Below, piece by piece: positions 34,410 through 38,083 of a stretch of DNA of 38,083 nucleotides. The DNA comes from an uncultured Bacteroides sp. (GTDB taxonomy: Bacteria; Bacteroidota; Bacteroidia; Bacteroidales; Bacteroidaceae): assembly GCF_947632445.1 (NCBI RefSeq), contig NZ_CANRPM010000025.1, positions 1-38,083 of the forward strand, given 5' to 3'. How positions within the stretch are numbered: position 1 is the stretch's first letter; the number at the start of each line of letters is the position of its first letter. The notes under the pieces are model-generated. The model was given only the letters and a program-made list of their open reading frames with translations, searched no databases and was not told the origin of the DNA. Made by a program: the position numbers and the translations under genes.

Positions 34410-35417
34410 TTAGTGTTTAGTATTATGAAATAGATTTTCTAATTCTCTCATTTTTTCTATCAATTCTTCGAACGATGGTTTCTCTCCATATATCATAGAC
34501 GATTGCATGTCCTTGTAATCGTTGTACCAATCGTCCATAACATCATCGGGAGGTAGCAACCTTATGCGTTTGCGAATGTCGGGAGTATAATCCACCCCAC
34601 TCATGCTTGTGAATAATTCACGATGATGGTGGATTGTATTCCAAAGTTCATCGTTGGCAATCGCCCGTGTCGCAATGTCAGTGCTCATCATTTGTGCCAA
34701 GTCATACAGATGGCGGGATTTGCGATTGGCTTCTCTTGAAGTTTGAGATGAAAAAAGTTCATGCAACAAAAATGCCTTTTCTAAGAATGTTTTCTCTGCC
34801 AAGGCTGTGGGTATCACAACCTGCTTAACTATCGTGCTAATAGGTAATGCGTCTTCTACAATGCTTGTTACCGTTGCTTCTGCTGTGGGTTCGAGCAAGG
34901 AACGAGCACCAACCTCCAGTTTTACCTCTGAATGCAAATAAGGTAAATCTTCATCGAAAAGAGACCTGTAACGAATGTGTATCACTCTTGGCTCCGGGTA
35001 TGTCCCATCACCTTCACCGTCAGGGTCAGCTTCCACTAACAGCCATTTCTCCATACCTGTTTCAGTAACCGCCCTTTGTAATGACTGGCAAAGTTCGTCA
35101 CGCACAAAGATGGAAGAAGCCTTACGTAGCCGTTTGATTTGCTTTTTCGTCAAATCTCCCTCAAATCCCCAAATGGACGGGTCAATGGCCAAGTCTATGT
35201 CTTCGGAAAAACGTCGTATCACTTTCCATACCTTACTAAGAGATGTTCCGCCCTTGAATACAAGATGGTCTGCTATAGGTAATGAGAATACCATTTGTAA
35301 TACTGCCGTTACCCATAAGTCCTTTTCTACAGCTTGTACAGGCAAGCCTGTTTTATTGGCTGTTTGGGTAAACACCATTTGCTGTTGTTCCTTGGATAGT
35401 TGGAAATAATTATTCAT
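34410..35417 (-). CDS. abiEii: AbiEii-type nucleotidyltransferase toxin
   Basis: 335 residues. KGGTSLSK (55-62) and SEDIDL (71-76, with D73 and D75) form the DNA polymerase-beta-like nucleotidyltransferase active site of AbiEii/AbiGii toxins. Known relatives (MenT, AbiEii) transfer nucleotides to RNA targets such as tRNA and halt growth. The gene overlaps the upstream AbiEi-like gene by 8 bp, the normal type IV toxin-antitoxin layout. It may stabilise the element and add abortive-infection defence. Only 13 bp separate it from sspB, so it sits at the head of the same transcript. Confidence 0.9.
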   Translation of the reverse strand: MNNYFQLSKEQQQMVFTQTANKTGLPVQAVEKDLWVTAVLQMVFSLPIADHLVFKGGTSLSKVWKVIRRFSEDIDLAIDPSIWGFEGDLTKKQIKRLRKASSIFVRDELCQSLQRAVTETGMEKWLLVEADPDGEGDGTYPEPRVIHIRYRSLFDEDLPYLHSEVKLEVGARSLLEPTAEATVTSIVEDALPISTIVKQVVIPTALAEKTFLEKAFLLHELFSSQTSREANRKSRHLYDLAQMMSTDIATRAIANDELWNTIHHHRELFTSMSGVDYTPDIRKRIRLLPPDDVMDDWYNDYKDMQSSMIYGEKPSFEELIEKMRELENLFHNTKH

Positions 35418-36015
35418 ACGCTTGTCTTGTAAAGGTTCTTATCCATGCTGGCATAAGTGCCTCATCTGCCAGCACGTTCTCTTTTTGCTCTTTCTGAAGC
35501 ACATTCTTAATTTGCTTGGCTATATCGTCGGTTATATTATCTTTCCCTACTTCTTTTAGGGCAAACGTAACCAGCATTGCAAGTGAATTTGTGAATGAAA
35601 GATTCTTGGGAGTCGTGTATTTGAACTGTATCGAACGACCATTTCCAAGGCTTACCTTGCGTGGTGCACCGTCTGTCAGATAAACAATATTCATAGGCAC
35701 TTGAGTAGATATACCCAATTTGTTCAGCGCATAAATACCAGTCGGCACAATACGTGCCTTATCCCTGCGGGCTATCATCTCAGCAATCTGTTCTATGGAT
35801 GGCATCAATATGCCAAGTCCCAAGACCGTATCAATCTCAGGATATAAATATATACCTCTTGCCAAACGGATGATATCACCTTTTGCAGTCAGTCGTTCAA
35901 GACTTTTGCCAATAGCCTTTACTTCACCGTATGACGTAAAATCAGAAGGAAAGAAGATGCTTCCTCTTCCTTTGGCTTTAATAGCTGTCAAAATATTCTC
36001 TTCTATGCTTGTCAT
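35410..36015 (-). CDS. AbiEi-like antitoxin/regulator (DUF6088 type)
   Basis: 201 residues from the ATG at 36015. An N-terminal winged HTH (IFFPSDFTSYGEVKAIGKSLERLTAKGDIIRLARGIYLYP) is followed by a domain with KARIVPTGIYALNKLG and YLTDGAPRKVSLGNG, typical of the AbiEi/DUF6088 antitoxin family. Such proteins repress their own promoter, often at inverted repeats, and neutralise the AbiEii toxin. A perfect palindrome overlaps the promoter just upstream, which fits autoregulation. As first gene of the operon it could set expression of the whole defence block. A GTG at 36018 is an alternative start. Confidence 0.86.
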   Translation of the reverse strand: MTSIEENILTAIKAKGRGSIFFPSDFTSYGEVKAIGKSLERLTAKGDIIRLARGIYLYPEIDTVLGLGILMPSIEQIAEMIARRDKARIVPTGIYALNKLGISTQVPMNIVYLTDGAPRKVSLGNGRSIQFKYTTPKNLSFTNSLAMLVTFALKEVGKDNITDDIAKQIKNVLQKEQKENVLADEALMPAWIRTFTRQAYE

Positions 36016-36025
36016 CACGTTCTGT

Positions 36026-36056
36026 TTGTCGCAAAATTATAAATTATTTGCGACAA
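36026..36056 (-). promoter_or_regulatory. Palindromic operator with embedded promoter of the defence operon
   Basis: TTGTCGCAAA (36026-36035) and TTTGCGACAA (36047-36056) form a perfect 10-bp inverted repeat around 11 bp. On the minus strand the -7 element TAATTTTG (36039-36032, matching TAnnTTTG) lies across the proximal arm. A protein bound here would block RNA polymerase, so this is the likely autorepression site of the AbiEi-like protein. Transcription would start only about 10 nt before the ATG at 36015. Confidence 0.75.
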
Positions 36057-36289
36057 CTCCAAGGCTTGGGTAAAATATGAGGTATTAATTAACATTACAT
36101 GCTGAGATGCTATAGTCAAATGGATTTGATGGCAACATTCACTCCCTAATTCTGCGTAAACAATGCGTAAACAAACGGTTTCAGTTAGGGGGATTTAGTG
36201 AGTTCCATAGGAAATAGAGAAATACGTAACTGGTTGAATTTCAATAAAAATTGCGATAACAAGCTATCGCAGAATATCATCTTATCGTT
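36057..36289. other. Right-end non-coding region of the element
   Basis: No gene is seen. It holds the 24-bp terminal repeat at 36153-36176 and a short perfect inverted repeat, TGCGATA-ACAAGC-TATCGCA (36252-36271, spacer ACAAGC), close to attR, which might help recombination proteins bind. Confidence 0.55.
36153..36176 (+). repeat. Right terminal 24-bp direct repeat (probable integrase arm site)
   Basis: Two tandem TGCGTAAACAA units identical to 13142-13165 and in the same orientation. It lies 113 bp inside attR, versus 48 bp for the left copy inside attL. Confidence 0.75.
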
Positions 36290-36333
36290 CTCATAATCTG
36301 GAGGTCCCAGGTTCAAGCCCTGGCTGGTCCACA
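36290..36333 (+). repeat. attR: right 44-bp copy of the tRNA 3' part
   Basis: Identical to 13050-13093. The 5' half of the tRNA is missing here, so this copy cannot give a functional tRNA and marks the right junction. Confidence 0.93.
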
Positions 36334-36675
36334 TTAGAAATCAAGCACTTACAAGATTTGTAGGTGCCTTTTTCTTTTGTTAGTGACCTTTAAGTGACCT
36401 TTTCGAGACAAAACTCATCTCCCGTAACCTTTTGATATTTCGTGAAATGATTAGTGATTAAATGACATTTCAATTATCAAACGATAATACTGAATACACC
36501 CTTTTTCTCTATGATGAAGCCATGATACACGGTGTAATACAAGGAGGATACATAAACACAAGTCATCGTTCTTTTCTGTCTATTTTTGGAAGGTTTCTGT
36601 AAATGATCTGTAAACGTCGTCTTTCTGACCAACATTCTGACCAACATTCATATAACCAATCATTACGATGCGTAT
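36334..36675. other. Flank right of attR with terminator-like hairpin and tandem repeats
   Basis: About 340 bp without a gene. GCACTTACAA can pair with TTTGTAGGTGC just past attR, followed by a T run; this is probably the original tRNA terminator. Two sets of short tandem repeats follow: AGTGACCTTT at 36382-36391 and 36393-36402 (11-bp period), and TTCTGACCAACA at 36623-36634 and 36635-36646 (12-bp period). These resemble integrase arm sites in size and spacing and may belong to an older element at the same tRNA. Confidence 0.5.
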
Positions 36676-38083
36676 TCAATTTAACACCATGCCAAGCACC
36701 TCATCTGCTAATTTTCCATCCTTTAGCTTGATTATGTTGTCCTTCTCTGTGTTGAAACCTAGAGCATTTATACTCCCATACCAAACGACAGACTTATCTA
36801 TGATTACAGTGCAAAGTCTCAAGTCTGGTTTGCTGGTCACATGGAAGGCTAACGACACAAGAGAATCAACCTGTTCGTCATTAGTCGAGGTTATAATTGC
36901 TACTTCAATGCCATTGGCACTTTGTTCTTTCAGCAAGGAAACAAGTTTGTTGCTTGTAACTCGATATAATCTTGGCGAGGTTATGAAGACTGATTGTTTA
37001 GCATTGGCAATATCTTTTGCCAATGGTCTGAAAAAGCCCATTCCATTGAAGATCTGACTTTCCTCGGAAGTTGCAGGAAAATCACTAATCTCCCCAAATA
37101 GTGTTGGTTGACCCAACTGAATGGTTTGATACCCAATGGCGGCATACCCTCTCAGGCGCTTATGATACATACTGTCGCATACAGGCTCGTGAATATCAAT
37201 GTAGTCATAAATACGCACATCCTTCTTTCCTTCGTTTTCGCGATGAAGACGACCTGCATATTGTTTCAATCGTCCTTTCCATGAGATTGGCAAGGCAAGG
37301 AATAATGTGTCAAGGCGAGGGCAATCGAAACCTTCACCCATGTATTGCCCTGTCGCAACTATTATCAGAGGTTCATCATCAGGAACTTCCTGAAGTTGTT
37401 GCAATGCTATGCGTTTTTCCTTGGCTGTACCCGATCCTGTCAACTGAATAATATGTTTTGCAGATGGTTTAAGCATATCTGCCAGGACATCCACATGCTG
37501 CTTGACGCTTGTCAGAACTAATGGTGTTCTGCCTGTTTCTACAGTTTTACGGACATCGTCAACAATAAGATTATTGCGGACTTCATCAATTATAAGGTTT
37601 TGCTGAATAGCCGTAAAAGATTGTTTGGCATCTGTTATGCTCGATAAGATGTGAATCGTGGAATGAGATACCTACGGAACGATTGTTTCTGGATTTGGCT
37701 CTTTGTATCAGCAGAGAAACGTATCGGGCCACATTGCATGAAGATTATTGGCTGCTGACCATCCTTGCGGATTGGAGTTGCCGTTAGCCATGCACGTATT
37801 GAGCCTTAACGGATTTTAGTACCTTTTCCAATGTGACAGAAGAAACGTGGTGACACTCATCCACAATGACCATTCCATAGTCTTGAACGAATGAACGAAC
37901 TTCTCCTTCCTCAAAACATGACTGCATCAAGGCGATGTCAACCACTCCATGGATGGTGTTTGTAGTAGAATCCAGACATCCTATTGGCGATAACGCCTTC
38001 CTACGTTGGTAGTGTAAAATAAACTGTGTCACGCATTATTTCTCAGTAGAGAACCCATCGGTCGGGGAACGGCCAGCGCCAAG
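36676..38083 (-). pseudogene. Broken DEAD/DEAH helicase with C-terminal PLD domain
   Basis: Fragments of one helicase in shifting frames, running to the window edge. Upstream (38032 to 37784) has IVDECHHVSSVTLEKVLKS (motif II, DECH). A missing T near 37787 breaks the frame within the following LTATP motif. A second shift lies near 37670, after FRRYLIPRF. The remaining frame to 36676 carries TGRTPLVLTSVKQHVDVL, ATGQYMGEGFDCPRLD and QYAGRLHRE (motifs V and VI), then a PLD-like region. The large intact helicase relatives I know in Bacteroides run through without a break. The gene also departs from recognisable helicase sequence above about 38045. Confidence 0.75.

Larger units (their letters stand above)
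13050..36333. mobile_element. 23.2-kb integrative mobilizable element in tRNA-Met
   Basis: Bounded by a 44-bp perfect direct repeat of the tRNA 3' part. Between the copies lie a tyrosine integrase next to attL, DUF3853 and VapE-type proteins, small regulators, a MobC-like/relaxase pair and a 14-kb defence operon. There is no TraG/VirD4 or mating-pore gene, so it is mobilizable rather than self-transmissible and would need a helper conjugative element. The defence cargo is visibly richer in A+T than the chromosome on the left, consistent with separate origin. The plus-strand backbone and minus-strand cargo converge at a hairpin at 21815-21839. Confidence 0.9.

Noticed and set aside
21903..36015. 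Classical DndBCDE system
   Set aside because: The SMC-like protein resembles DndD, but DUF4007, the large ATPase and the gene order fit SspBCD better, and no DndB or DndE was seen.
21903..36015. BREX or DISARM system
   Set aside because: A P-loop ATPase, a kinase and a helicase occur in some of these, but no methyltransferase, PglZ phosphatase or Lon-like protease is present.
13050..36333. Self-transmissible conjugative element (ICE)
   Set aside because: A relaxase is present but no coupling protein or mating-pore gene is encoded anywhere between the ends.
13050..36333. CRISPR array
   Set aside because: Repeats found are only tandem pairs or end duplications; no regularly spaced repeat-spacer series or cas gene was seen.

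Overview
The window looks like a Bacteroides chromosome carrying an integrated mobilizable element. Eight candidate promoters match the Bacteroides -7 consensus TAnnTTTG. The chromosomal genes also fit: paired FKBP isomerases, an Lrp regulator beside a DUF4491 membrane protein, SCG/SCT lipoboxes, and a surface-glycan glycosyltransferase cluster. I ran no searches; family names rest on motifs I recognise.

Layout. (1) 1-346: array of short palindromic repeats. (2) 347-7865: glycan cluster. A minus-strand operon (5728 to 347) encodes an MptE/DUF115-like protein, a SpsF-type cytidylyltransferase, a NeuB-family synthase, a GT2, a KdsC-like phosphatase and a GT4, which suggests a nonulosonic acid (sialic acid or Kdn type). 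Two plus-strand glycosyltransferases diverge from it. (3) 8382-12928: chromosomal housekeeping and small genes: HTH protein, lipoprotein, sirtuin, two FKBP isomerases, Lrp regulator, DUF4491 protein. (4) 13018-13091: tRNA-Met(CAU), the insertion target. (5) 13050-36333: a 23.2-kb integrative mobilizable element bounded by a 44-bp direct repeat of the tRNA 3' part, with a 24-bp repeat inside each end that may bind the integrase. Its plus-strand backbone has a tyrosine integrase behind a long leader, DUF3853 and VapE-type proteins, small regulators, and a MobC-like/relaxase pair. I see no conjugation-pore genes, so it probably relies on a helper element. (6) 36334-38083: tandem repeats and a frameshifted helicase pseudogene, perhaps remains of another element at the same tRNA.

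The cargo is the most interesting part. About 14 kb on the minus strand (36015 to 21903) forms one closely packed block of eleven genes. It starts at a promoter lying inside a perfect palindrome and ends at a hairpin shared with the converging mobilization genes. In order: an AbiE-type toxin-antitoxin pair; three genes matching SspB (DUF4007), SspC (large P-loop ATPase) and SspD (PAPS-reductase-like sulfurtransferase) of single-strand DNA phosphorothioation; a DUF262 protein without the nuclease half expected of SspE; a Hanks-type Ser/Thr kinase with intact catalytic residues; a PLD-nuclease/DEAD-helicase fusion; a 76-aa protein; a DndD/SMC-like ATPase with a Cys-x-x-Cys hook; and a 194-aa protein of unknown family. 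No cysteine desulfurase (SspA) is present, so a host IscS/SufS-type enzyme would have to supply sulfur. My reading is a phosphorothioation-based anti-phage system with at least one added signalling module (kinase plus DUF262 switch) and an attached addiction module, spread by an integrative mobilizable element. The Ssp core is fairly secure; the roles of the kinase, the DUF262 protein and the last four genes are inferred.
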